Positions 6,240 to 13,245 of a stretch of 17,749 bases of DNA are shown one piece after another. The position numbers and the translations under genes were made by a program. The notes under the pieces were generated by a model. It saw only the letters and a list, made by a program, of their open reading frames with translations, was not told the DNA's origin and did no database searches. Each line of letters begins with the position of its first letter. Within the stretch, counting starts at the first letter, position 1. The DNA is from CAJXNP01 sp050305935 (GTDB lineage Bacteria; Bacteroidota; Bacteroidia; Cytophagales; Cyclobacteriaceae): the NCBI GenBank assembly GCA_050305935.1, contig JBNLGG010000078.1, positions 1-17,749 on the forward strand, in the 5' to 3' direction.

Positions 6240-6633
6240 TTTTATACCTGTTCCTTCGACGATCTATTGGCCTGTGAAGCCATTCAGGGGGAACCGGATC
6301 ATCGCCATGATCTCGATTCCATGCCTTACACCTCGCCTTAATTGTGCCAACATGGTTTATGCAATATCCGCTTGCTGATCTGGTTCGATCATAACACCCC
6401 GGCCATTTACATTCGATCAACCGTTTGTCGTGCAAAACATCCTGATCAGGAATGTATTTTTCTGGCTCCCAACAATCTCCGCGGCCAAGGATAGCGCAGT
6501 TTTCGCATGATGGATTCGTTTTAGGCTCGTGAAGTAGGATGCAAGGCGCCCCTGTGTCTGGGCGTTTCTTGCAGGGTGAGGATGTGAGGACGGGTTGGCC
6601 ATATACTGTTGTGTTGCTGTATATTATTGACAT
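6229..6633 (-). CDS. Cys-rich phage protein, probable zinc binder
   Basis: 134 aa with nine cysteines arranged as C21, C31, C43-x2-C46, C54, then a second cluster C75, C80, C91 with the pattern ECKWPGCYDRTRSASGYCINH, in which H94 could serve as the fourth ligand. The C-terminal quarter is basic and Arg-rich (RPIDRRRNRYKNEP). This suggests two small zinc modules and a nucleic-acid-binding tail. AGGTGA lies 4 nt before the ATG and overlaps the stop of the RusA-like frame, so translation may be coupled to it. Confidence 0.65.
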   Translation of the reverse strand: MSIIYSNTTVYGQPVLTSSPCKKRPDTGAPCILLHEPKTNPSCENCAILGRGDCWEPEKYIPDQDVLHDKRLIECKWPGCYDRTRSASGYCINHVGTIKARCKAWNRDHGDDPVPPEWLHRPIDRRRNRYKNEP

Positions 6634-6641
6634 TATATCAC

Positions 6642-6955
6642 CTAAATATCTCCGTCAATACTGACGATTGTTATTATTGTATCCTCTTTAAATGATTTGC
6701 TAATTTTTTCCTGTGAGAAGCTGACCTGCACGACTTCCTTGGGCGAATCATCTCGAAGTAGGCCTGCGTGGACAATCCCATCGATGACATATTTATAACA
6801 GCACCCGTCTGCGTCTGTGAGGCGGTGCCGGCGCGAATGGATATGAATACGGCACGGTGAATCCAGTCTCGCAATCTTTTGCGCTCCCATGGGTGCATCT
6901 CCAGAACCCGGTTCCATGTCGGCATAGGAAAAGGGATCCTTATTTTTATTTCCAT
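6642..6955 (-). CDS. RusA-like Holliday junction resolvase, two-frame gene
   Basis: The frame ending at 6642 contains a RusA-type core: RIHIHSRRHRLTDADG, then KYVIDGIVHAGLLRDDS, then VVQVSFSQEKI and a C-terminal strand EDTIITIVSI. The Asp residues in DADG, VIDG and RDDS fit the metal-binding Asp set of RusA, which cuts four-way DNA junctions. This frame has no well-placed start: its TTG at 6959 is 1 nt from GGAGG. The well-placed ATG is at 6955 (GGAGG, spacing 5, immediately after the previous stop) but in the other frame, which is open to 6674. The slippery heptamer C CCT TTT at 6929-6935, in phase with that ATG, would shift ribosomes by -1 into the RusA frame. Alternatives are an internal ATG at 6917 or 6890, or a simple indel. 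Confidence 0.65.
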
Positions 6956-7075
6956 TCAATCCTCCTGATAAAATTCCCTCTCCGCCTTAACATCCCCACC
7001 ACGGTAAATAGTGATGATATATTTGCCTGTTGGAAAACTCTGGATGGGGGTTTTGTTCTGGCATTTTGGTTTCAT
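6956..7075 (-). CDS. 39-aa phage microprotein
   Basis: The protein starts MKPKCQNKTPIQSFP and ends AEREFYQED, with a beta-type centre GKYIITIYRGGD. It is unrecognised. Support comes from its links to both neighbours: its ATG overlaps the stop of the Gp37-like gene as ATGA, and its TGA at 6956-6958 is directly followed by the ATG at 6955. The codon pattern looks normal and without it the operon would have a 116-nt hole. Confidence 0.65.
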   Translation of the reverse strand: MKPKCQNKTPIQSFPTGKYIITIYRGGDVKAEREFYQED

Positions 7076-7941
7076 TTTGGAAATTGCTCCCAAGTTTCAC
7101 CATCCAGTTCATGGTTGCCGGCGCTGTCTTTTTTGAAGAAAAATGGTACTCCAGCAGCAACGCATTGATCGCGCAACGATCTGGCCCAATCCAAATCCAT
7201 CGGGCGCTTTTTGGGTCCGGTTTCGGCTCCGCAGATCACCCAATTCAGCTCTGGTATTGGTTTTATTGGGGCCGTTACTTTCCATTTGCCCCATTTACCA
7301 GCCAGAGAAACAGGACCAATGTCTCTGTGTGTGAAGCCGCACCTGTACCTCGCATTTTCGGAATACTTCAATACTTGAAGACCTAAATGCCTCCCATTGT
7401 TCGCCCATCCGAGGTTTGCTGGCCCCAACATCGGCTCAACACTCACAAACCGCACCGCCGCCGGAATGGTCAACAAAATTGGGATGCGCTCATCGGCTTG
7501 TTTTTGGTTCTCGGCGGTTACCCCGATCCATACGTTTTTCGGGAAACCTCCGCTGAATAGCTTTCGATTGTTGTTGTGATAAAATGAGAGCACTTTTTCT
7601 TCAAAGTTTTCAGGTCTTTTTGTCAAGACCATGAATGTGTGCTGCTTGCACGCCTCTATTATGCCGATGATTGAATCGATCCAATCGACATTAACGTCGT
7701 CATGAAAAATATCGCCCATGGAGCAAACGAAAATTCGTCGCGGCTTTTTCCACTTCAGCGGCTGTTCCAGCTTGTCGCGGTGAAACGTCGGCCGGAACTG
7801 GTTGGGTGCCTCAGGATATCCGTACCGGCCAGCCAGGCGGTGCGCCATGCGCTCGGCCCAACAGTGTTCACACCCTTCAGATATTTTTGTGCAACCCGTT
7901 ATTGGTGACCATGTATGGTCCCACCACATATCCTCTTTCAT
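7072..7941 (-). CDS. Phage Gp37/Gp68-type protein (DUF5131), radical-SAM-like
   Basis: 289 aa. The N-terminus has the diagnostic W11-SPITGC17-TKISEGC24-EHC27-WAERMA, a C-x6-C-x2-C cluster reminiscent of the iron-sulfur motif of radical SAM enzymes but with different spacing. Further blocks are FVCSMGDIFHDDV, FMVLTKRPENF, NVWIGVTAEN, RFVSVEPMLGP and WVICGAETGPKKRPMDLDWARSLRDQC, the family's alternating strands and helices of a TIM-barrel kind. The biochemical function is not established; a role in nucleic-acid modification is only a guess from the fold. ATG at 7941 is preferred to the frame start at 7992 because GGGGGT lies 7 nt upstream and the longer form would overlap the preceding gene. 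Confidence 0.88.
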   Translation of the reverse strand: MKEDMWWDHTWSPITGCTKISEGCEHCWAERMAHRLAGRYGYPEAPNQFRPTFHRDKLEQPLKWKKPRRIFVCSMGDIFHDDVNVDWIDSIIGIIEACKQHTFMVLTKRPENFEEKVLSFYHNNNRKLFSGGFPKNVWIGVTAENQKQADERIPILLTIPAAVRFVSVEPMLGPANLGWANNGRHLGLQVLKYSENARYRCGFTHRDIGPVSLAGKWGKWKVTAPIKPIPELNWVICGAETGPKKRPMDLDWARSLRDQCVAAGVPFFFKKDSAGNHELDGETWEQFPK

Positions 7942-7975
7942 AATTGCTACCCCCCATCGTTTTGTTGGTCGAAAA

Positions 7976-8161
7976 CTAAAGGCCGTATTCATCCATCAGT
8001 TCATCCGTAGCCTCTCCAACGACACCATAATCAGCGTTGATTTCAACATCTTCCCGCCAAGCTTCATATGCTAATTTTTCGGCCTGTTGCTCTGTGTCGC
8101 ACTCCACCACATCATAGTTTTTCCCATAGCCTGCATCCCATTGAATGATAAATTTTTCCAT
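7976..8161 (-). CDS. Small acidic phage protein of unknown function
   Basis: 61 aa, acidic (DTEQQAEKLAYEAWREDVEINADYG), beginning MEKFIIQWDAGYG. The layout of a short beta strand, helix and strand with an acidic tail (ELMDEYGL) suggests a small alpha/beta domain. No family is recognised. The start lies 1 nt after the stop of the upstream gene, with GGAG 12 nt away, so reinitiation is likely. Confidence 0.6.
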   Translation of the reverse strand: MEKFIIQWDAGYGKNYDVVECDTEQQAEKLAYEAWREDVEINADYGVVGEATDELMDEYGL

Positions 8162-8162
8162 T

Positions 8163-8453
8163 TTATTCTATTACTCCTTTCATACACAACCATTCCATAA
8201 TGATTGACCTTGCTACTGCCTGTCTATCCTCGTTATCTAAATCTAATGCCCCATAGGCTAGGTCAATAAGCCCATCATGGTTTACGATATGCACCCCATT
8301 ATACCTTGGGTCTTTAAAAACAAACCATGGACCGTCGTTTTCTTGTGGGAGGTAATCTGTGATATTGATAACTTTTCCCATCGGATGGTCATCAAAAGAT
8401 TCATCCGGTTCAACATATTTACCACAAGCTTTTTCACATTCATCTGGATTCAT
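8163..8453 (-). CDS. Small acidic phage protein of unknown function
   Basis: 96 aa beginning MNPDECEKACGKYVEP, acidic overall, with a hydrophobic helical C-terminus (ARSIIMEWLCMKGVIE). No recognised motif. ATG at 8453 is chosen over the upstream TTG at 8474 because GGAG lies 6 nt before it. It follows the primase gene, separated by a spacer that holds a dispersed repeat. Confidence 0.6.
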   Translation of the reverse strand: MNPDECEKACGKYVEPDESFDDHPMGKVINITDYLPQENDGPWFVFKDPRYNGVHIVNHDGLIDLAYGALDLDNEDRQAVARSIIMEWLCMKGVIE

Positions 8454-8469
8454 TATTTTCTCCATTGGT

Positions 8470-8493
8470 TTCAAGTTTGTAAAGGGCGGCTAA
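8470..8493. repeat. Dispersed spacer repeat, copy 2
   Basis: TTCAAGTTTGTAAAGGGCGGCTAA matches 5330-5353 at most positions. It covers the stop of the primase gene and the spacer before the gene at 8453. Confidence 0.5.
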
Positions 8494-9428
8494 CCTTTTT
8501 TAATTTGCCGCATTAAAACATCATTCCAATCCTCGCCACGAACATCAGGTATTTGGGGATCGTCAACTATAAAATCCTTCATGTAGAGCTTATTTGCCAG
8601 AAAATACGCAGACTTTTGACCCGTGAACGTGGCATCGTTGTCACCAAAAATTATAACCTTTCTAACACCCTCGGGAGGCATAAACGATTCCATACCTCCA
8701 GCACTAATGACAGCCCATGTAGGTATGTCGAACAATTGTGCAGCTGACAGAGCCGTCTCTATACCCTCTGCGACTCCGACAGTATCAGTTACAGGAAATA
8801 GTCTGATTGCCCCACTGGCCGTTTTCCCAATTGATTTCCTGGCGTCTTTTAAATCAGCCTTGGTAGCTTGGTCGGTTAAATATGTTCTATGTAATCCAGT
8901 GGGTTTTCCATCACGATCACGCACCATACAAACCATCGCTGGCATACTTGTTTTAGTCTCTGCCTCATAACACGATGCGTTAAGATGCACTTGAGATGTG
9001 TCCGGGGCGATAACAATCCCCCTTGACCTAAGATATTTGGTAACCAGATCAGAGCCAGTCAACGGACCTGATTCTTTCCATATCTTGTTCATGAACTCTC
9101 TTTTTTTGGTTTCATCCTGCTCTTTTGGAGCTGGTATGAACTCGACTGTGTCTGTAATTTTCCCCACCTCCCTAACGGCGTCTATGAATGACCAGCCGTA
9201 TTTTAGCATCAACATTGTGAATCCATCTCCCGATCCGCACTGGGTACAAATCCATGAAGCGTTGCCGTCCTTATTGTCAAACCTGAATCTATGGCTATTA
9301 TTTCCAGGTCCGCATATAGGGCATGCAGTATGCTTTTTAGGGTCTGTTGACACATCTATCCCAAACGATTCAAGTATTCCGTACCACTTCCCATTGGCTT
9401 GACTTTTAATTCTATCAATATCTATCAT
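8490..9428 (-). CDS. Phage primase (zinc ribbon plus Toprim)
   Basis: 312 aa. The N-terminal zinc ribbon has C36-PI-C39 and C61-TQ-C64; the C-terminal Toprim domain shows VGVAEGIETALSA, with its catalytic Glu, and VIIFGDNDATFTG, with the metal-binding DND. This is the architecture of small phage and plasmid primases that make RNA primers, without a fused helicase. The separate SF2 helicase in the same operon could unwind DNA for it. ATG at 9428 overlaps the stop of the HNH-AP2 gene as ATGA. The sequence after this start (IDIDRIK) is nearly repeated at the start of the HNH gene, hinting that the primase start was rebuilt when that gene arrived. Ribosome site here is weak, fitting coupled translation. 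Confidence 0.88.
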   Translation of the reverse strand: MIDIDRIKSQANGKWYGILESFGIDVSTDPKKHTACPICGPGNNSHRFRFDNKDGNASWICTQCGSGDGFTMLMLKYGWSFIDAVREVGKITDTVEFIPAPKEQDETKKREFMNKIWKESGPLTGSDLVTKYLRSRGIVIAPDTSQVHLNASCYEAETKTSMPAMVCMVRDRDGKPTGLHRTYLTDQATKADLKDARKSIGKTASGAIRLFPVTDTVGVAEGIETALSAAQLFDIPTWAVISAGGMESFMPPEGVRKVIIFGDNDATFTGQKSAYFLANKLYMKDFIVDDPQIPDVRGEDWNDVLMRQIKKG

Positions 9429-9985
9429 TTCTTTAAAACCCCACATTTTACTAAATATTTTTTTGCTGGAGTTGAATAACCACATGATGCCCAATCAAGG
9501 CACTGTTCTGCTGCATATCGATGACAAACTGCCTCACAAAAACTGTTTGACCTTGTTAAATAACAATCCTTACCATTATTTACAATTCTTGCAGCCCACC
9601 TATTCCTTGCCTTATCAAAAAAAACTCCCTTAACACCAGACTTATTATCCTTTGGATTGCCTGTATTTCTTAAATTACAAACTTGACTCACTTCCCTTAA
9701 GTTTGAAATTCTATTATCTGTCCTTATGCCATTAATGTGGTCTATATTGTTTTCGGGAAAATAACCATAATGATATAACCAAGCCAATCTATGTCCACGA
9801 TATCTTTTTCCATTTATCCCAATCAATAAATATCCGCTATTATCCGTGCATGTTACAATATCACCGGCTTTTACATGTCCGCGCTTATTGATTCTCCAAG
9901 TGAATATACCAGTTTTATAATCATACTCTATTTGTCGCCTTAATTCGTCTGGCTCTATTTTTATGCGATCAACGTCTATTCGCAT
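9425..9985 (-). CDS. HNH homing-type endonuclease with AP2 domain
   Basis: 186 aa. The HNH core runs RGHRLAWLYHYGYFPENNIDHINGI with the Asn-rich NRISNLREV following; a C-terminal AP2-type DNA-binding domain runs from about KSGVKGVFFDKARNRW to AVCHRYAAEQ. HNH plus AP2 is the usual build of free-standing phage homing endonucleases, which cut a target lacking the gene and spread by repair. ATG at 9985 has AAGGGG 7 nt upstream and overlaps the helicase by 17 nt. It is inserted between helicase and primase, and its first residues (RIDVDRIK) echo those of the primase. It is AT-richer than its neighbours, another hint of transfer. Confidence 0.87.
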   Translation of the reverse strand: MRIDVDRIKIEPDELRRQIEYDYKTGIFTWRINKRGHVKAGDIVTCTDNSGYLLIGINGKRYRGHRLAWLYHYGYFPENNIDHINGIRTDNRISNLREVSQVCNLRNTGNPKDNKSGVKGVFFDKARNRWAARIVNNGKDCYLTRSNSFCEAVCHRYAAEQCLDWASCGYSTPAKKYLVKCGVLKK

Positions 9986-11474
9986 GCTTTTGCCCCTTGA
10001 TCCATTTGATTCTTTGGTAAGTAAGCCAATTTTTAACATCTTGCGTTGGTTCTATTGGCGCAACATTGTCCATATTCCTAGGCCAAACTCCGGTTTTTGA
10101 CTTATATTGAGCCAGCAGCCACTTATCTGATTTTCCAAGCCTGCGTTGCTCATACATGAACATTGCAAACCATCTCTGTTTGTCCTGAGTAGATAGCTTT
10201 GGCTCTGTTTTCTTGTCAACCTTCACCAATTCAGCATCGAGGGCGTCTATCTTTTTTCCATAATCCTTTATCTCATGGCCACAATCAGGGCACCTTTTCC
10301 CGGTAAACGCCCTTGAACACATATCACAAGTCATTATGTGTTTTTCTTTTTTGCGCGGTTTCTTTTTCTTGGCGGCTGGCTTTTTAGCGTCTAGTGACCA
10401 CTCGATTTCATCGTCAACATATCCGTGCTCATCTATGCACCCGGCAAAATCAAGAAGAAGGTACTCTGTTTTTCCTGGGTATGGCCTGGCACCACGGCCT
10501 GCCATCTGGATCCATCTTGACAACACTTTGGTTGGCCTTGCAATACAAACGCAACTTGCGATTGGAAGATCCGACCCCTCACATGCTACGCCAACATTGG
10601 TTATTATTTGAAGGTCTCCGTTCTCAAAACGGTTGTAAACGTGCTTCCTTTCGTCATCTTTGGTGTGCGCGTCTATATGGGCTATTGATATTCCATGCTC
10701 GGTGAATTCATCACGTATGTGCTTGGAATGTTTTACATTTGTTGCAAATATAATGGTCTTCCTGTCGTGCGCGATCTTGAGCCAGTTTTCAAGTAGGTCG
10801 CCCACCAATTTAGGCTTATCAACCCTCTCTCCAAGTTGTTTTTTGTTGTAATCTCCTGCGGTTATTTTGATTCCGCTCAGATCTGGCTTGCTTGGAGCGT
10901 AATGAACAGCGGGCACGAGGAACCCGTCTTTGATAAGTTCGCTCGTTGGTACGCATTGGATGATTTCACCAAAAAAATCACCAAGTCCCGTTCCTCCGGC
11001 GCCCATTGGCGTGGCGCTTAACCCGATCACATATTTGTCATCGTACATTTCGATTATTTTTTTATACGTCGGTGCGTTGGCTGAATGAACTTCGTCGTAA
11101 ATAACCAAATCAGCATCATGAAACCATCTCCGACAATCATCATCATCAAGCTTTATACGTCGCGTGTAGGTCTGAAGGCTGGCAAGTTGTATGGGATTTC
11201 CAAGGCAATGATCTTCGCCGGCCATGATAATGCCGATCTCATCACCTATACCGAATTGTTCGTATTTGTCACTTGTCTGTTTTATCAAGTCCCTTCGATT
11301 TACCAAGAAAAGAACCTTTGAGCCTTTTTCGATAGCCTTACTTGCTATTTCTGCGCTTATGAGGGTTTTCCCCGCACCGCAACTTGCCTGCAGTATAACA
11401 TGCTTACACCCAAGCTTAAGAGCTTCGCGTATTCTGTTTATAACATCGATTTGATAGCCCCTTAACTCTATCAT
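9969..11474 (-). CDS. SF2 DEAD/DEAH-type helicase
   Basis: 501 aa. Helicase motifs are in order: Q/R region RGYQIDVI, Walker A A30-SCGAGKT37, Walker B D127-EVH130, motif III S153-ATP, motif IV/V region with TNVGVACEGSDLP, and motif VI QMAGRGARPYPGK. A zinc ribbon (CDMC, CPDC) follows a very basic linker AAKKKKPRKKEK near the C-terminus. Such helicases are found in many phage replication modules next to a stand-alone primase. ATG at 11474 overlaps the end of the upstream HNH frame as ATGA, and AGAAAG lies about 8 nt before it. It is intact and likely active as an ATP-dependent DNA translocase. Confidence 0.92.
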   Translation of the reverse strand: MIELRGYQIDVINRIREALKLGCKHVILQASCGAGKTLISAEIASKAIEKGSKVLFLVNRRDLIKQTSDKYEQFGIGDEIGIIMAGEDHCLGNPIQLASLQTYTRRIKLDDDDCRRWFHDADLVIYDEVHSANAPTYKKIIEMYDDKYVIGLSATPMGAGGTGLGDFFGEIIQCVPTSELIKDGFLVPAVHYAPSKPDLSGIKITAGDYNKKQLGERVDKPKLVGDLLENWLKIAHDRKTIIFATNVKHSKHIRDEFTEHGISIAHIDAHTKDDERKHVYNRFENGDLQIITNVGVACEGSDLPIASCVCIARPTKVLSRWIQMAGRGARPYPGKTEYLLLDFAGCIDEHGYVDDEIEWSLDAKKPAAKKKKPRKKEKHIMTCDMCSRAFTGKRCPDCGHEIKDYGKKIDALDAELVKVDKKTEPKLSTQDKQRWFAMFMYEQRRLGKSDKWLLAQYKSKTGVWPRNMDNVAPIEPTQDVKNWLTYQRIKWIKGQKHANRR

Positions 11475-11944
11475 TTTTTAATCTTTCTTCTACTACGAGA
11501 ATATTCATTCTGGCATTCTGTATGGTAACAAGACCATCCGTTTCCATTTGGGCGCTGTTTTATATATAAATTTTTGGCGTGATCGTATGTTTGGCAAAAA
11601 GAGCATTTTCTTTTGTTGGCATCTCCTGATTCCCCAAGAGCCGTCTATCTGATGTGTAGCAAAAAATGAAATTTTTGGTCTTCACATATGACCAATGACC
11701 CGTTGTCATCAGATGATTTCACATGATGTATCTGTGCATTATCTGGCAGTCTTTTCCCGAGTGCCTTCTCTGCTATTAAAATATGTTCGCGGACATATCC
11801 ATTATTGCTTGATCTGTGATGTCCAAGATCGTAAATCATAATATAACCAGAATCGTTGATATATTTACCCCCCTTCCAATGGGCATTATTTTGCCTACTG
11901 TGGTCTGCCCCATGCCAGTGATGTATTTCACCGCTAACCCTCAT
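11471..11944 (-). pseudogene. HNH endonuclease interrupted by an in-frame TAG
   Basis: From ATG 11944 (AAAGGG, spacing 7) a 99-aa frame shows an HNH-type pattern: GGKYINDSGYIMIY, NGYVREHILIAEKALGKRLP, then IHHVKSSDDNGSLVICEDQ and FHFLLHIR. It stops at TAG (11645-11647). The same frame then stays open for 57 codons, including a zinc-ribbon pair CSFC (about 14-17 codons on) and C-x4-C (CYHTEC), and ends at 11471 in an ATGA overlap with the helicase start. That ending and the extra zinc motif indicate one ancestral gene of about 157 aa. A CAG to TAG change would explain the break. The truncated product may keep some HNH residues; suppression of TAG is possible but unproven. Confidence 0.7.
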
Positions 11945-12015
11945 ATTAAAACCCTTTCGCCCTTAGTGGTAATACATACATAGAGATATATTGCTTATCT
12001 GGATGCCTATTATTT

Positions 12016-12045
12016 ATCACATCACATCATATCACATCATATCCT
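12016..12045. repeat. 10-bp tandem repeat ATCACATCAT
   Basis: ATCACATCAT occurs twice head to tail at 12021-12040, with partial copies on both sides. It lies in the stretch between the HNH and DUF6291-like genes, which has no convincing full frame and may be the eroded 3' end of the latter. Confidence 0.6.
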
Positions 12046-12061
12046 ATCGGTAACTCTTGTA

Positions 12062-12108
12062 ACACTTGCATGCAAATGCTGCAAATGCATGCTTTTGCAT
12101 GCAAGTGT
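12062..12108. repeat. Perfect 15-bp inverted repeat with GCATGC motifs
   Basis: ACACTTGCATGCAAA (12062-12076) and its exact reverse complement (12094-12108) flank a 17-nt spacer that itself contains another GCATGC. There are three GCATGC sites in 40 bp. The repeat starts 2 nt from the stop of the gene at 12110 and could form a hairpin or cruciform; no T tract follows on either strand, so it is not a classic terminator. Confidence 0.75.
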
Positions 12109-12109
12109 G

Positions 12110-12361
12110 CTATTTGTTGTACCTTGCTTTTGCAGCCTCTGACCTTTTTTTGCAGATTTCATCATATTTTTCCCTATTAGAGTCTATGAATCCCCTTATT
12201 CCGGCGAATGCTATATTGACCATTTGATCATCACATGAGTTTGTTTCGCTGCGCTTTGAATATGCGAACAGCATCCTAAACAGTTTTCCGGCTTGGTCAT
12301 CAGACAGGGCATCTATGATACTTTCGTGGTCGTGATTTATGATGAATGAATATTTACCCAA
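12110..12361 (-). CDS. DUF6291-like phage protein, possibly truncated
   Basis: 83 aa. It has the layout SFIINHDHESIIDALSDDQAGKLFRMLFAYS, then MVNIAFAGIRGFIDSNREKYDEICKKRSEAAKARYN, which I recognise as the N-terminal domain of a phage protein family near replication genes (DUF6291-type), usually followed by a longer low-complexity region. Here TAG follows almost at once, and the DNA after it is repetitive with partial open frames that stop next to the HNH start. I infer that the 3' part has been lost by frameshift or nonsense. The start is TTG at 12361, with GAGG 7 nt upstream. Family members are often near replication-initiator genes; their function is not established. Confidence 0.68.
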   Translation of the reverse strand: MGKYSFIINHDHESIIDALSDDQAGKLFRMLFAYSKRSETNSCDDQMVNIAFAGIRGFIDSNREKYDEICKKRSEAAKARYNK

Positions 12362-12370
12362 CTCAGGTCC

Positions 12371-12484
12371 TCAACCGCATAGCGCTGTCCACATAAACCT
12401 CTCCGTGTGCGATGCCAGAAGGTAGGACCTTTGACCGGATCGGAAAATATGAACAGCGCTATATTTTTGAAGTAAGTCTGACAT
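12371..12484 (-). CDS. 37-aa phage microprotein
   Basis: Starts MSDLLQKYSAVHIF and ends ERFMWTALCG, with AGGTGG 7 nt before the ATG and the next gene 9 nt after the stop. Unrecognised; His, Trp and Cys near the C-terminus are not a known motif. A -35-like TTGACA (12517-12522) lies upstream, with TAAGGT 17 nt further, so it may have its own weak promoter. Confidence 0.5.
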   Translation of the reverse strand: MSDLLQKYSAVHIFRSGQRSYLLASHTERFMWTALCG

Positions 12485-12513
12485 CGCACGACCACCTTAC
12501 ACTTATTGTTTGG

Positions 12514-12528
12514 GGTTGTCAATCAAAA
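12514..12528. repeat. 15-bp direct repeat, copy at methyltransferase 3' end
   Basis: GGTTGTCAATCAAAA, identical to 13246-13260. It overlaps the stop codon of the methyltransferase gene. The pair brackets that gene almost exactly. Confidence 0.7.
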
Positions 12529-13227
12529 TATATCCCGCTGTTTTGGCTTGGGAATATTTATTTCTGGCCCAAACATTTTTAGTTGCTGCCGTTCGAGTTC
12601 TATCCTTTTCGCTGCTATCTCACAGTATTTTTCCGAAATCTCTATGCCTATCCAGCGGCGGTTTAGTTGTTCGCAGGCTACGGCGGTGGTTCCAGAACCT
12701 AAAAATGGGTCTAAAACTGTCCCATCAACAAAAGAAAGACACCAAATCATAAGAGCAATTGGCTTCTGTGTTGGGTGAATTGCTCTTAATCCTCTTTCAC
12801 TATCCTTAAAAGCTCCGCACCATTGATGATTGAATATTCTTAATGTTCCAAGAAGATTAGTGAAAGCAAGTTCTCCATCAGCATAATTATTATTGCCAGT
12901 TTTTTTATTCCAAACTAATGGCTGTTTACAAGATCCAAGATAATCAGCAAAATAATTCCCGCCCCATATTATATAATATTTTGACTTATTTAACATTAAA
13001 TTAAATATTTCGATATTAGGTTTTTTATCCCAATCACTTACAGAATTATCCTCAGAATATATGGTCTTTTTACCAAACATTATTCCATCATCTTTTCTTT
13101 TAAAAATACCATAAGGCGGATCGGTCAAAACCAAATCAACAGGCTCCAGCTGCGGAATAATTTCCAGGCAATCAGCGCAATAAAGCTTCCCGAGTTCGGT
13201 TTCAAAATATGGCTTGGGCAGTCCCAT
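12523..13227 (-). CDS. DNA adenine/cytosine-N4 methyltransferase
   Basis: 234 aa. Motif IV is D36-PPY39 (VDLVLTDPPYG) near the N-terminus and the SAM-binding motif is at the C-terminus (DPFLGSGTTAVACEQL, then RWIGIEI), the order of beta-class amino-methyltransferases. The middle part (about 45-165) is AT-rich and holds the target-recognition region. It would methylate adenine N6 or cytosine N4, probably to protect phage DNA from host restriction; no restriction partner is present. ATG at 13227 has GGAGGGG just upstream, better than the frame start at 13254. Exact 15-bp direct repeats flank the gene, suggesting it was acquired as a cassette. Confidence 0.92.
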   Translation of the reverse strand: MGLPKPYFETELGKLYCADCLEIIPQLEPVDLVLTDPPYGIFKRKDDGIMFGKKTIYSEDNSVSDWDKKPNIEIFNLMLNKSKYYIIWGGNYFADYLGSCKQPLVWNKKTGNNNYADGELAFTNLLGTLRIFNHQWCGAFKDSERGLRAIHPTQKPIALMIWCLSFVDGTVLDPFLGSGTTAVACEQLNRRWIGIEISEKYCEIAAKRIELERQQLKMFGPEINIPKPKQRDIF

Positions 13228-13245
13228 AACCCCTCCTTCATTGGC

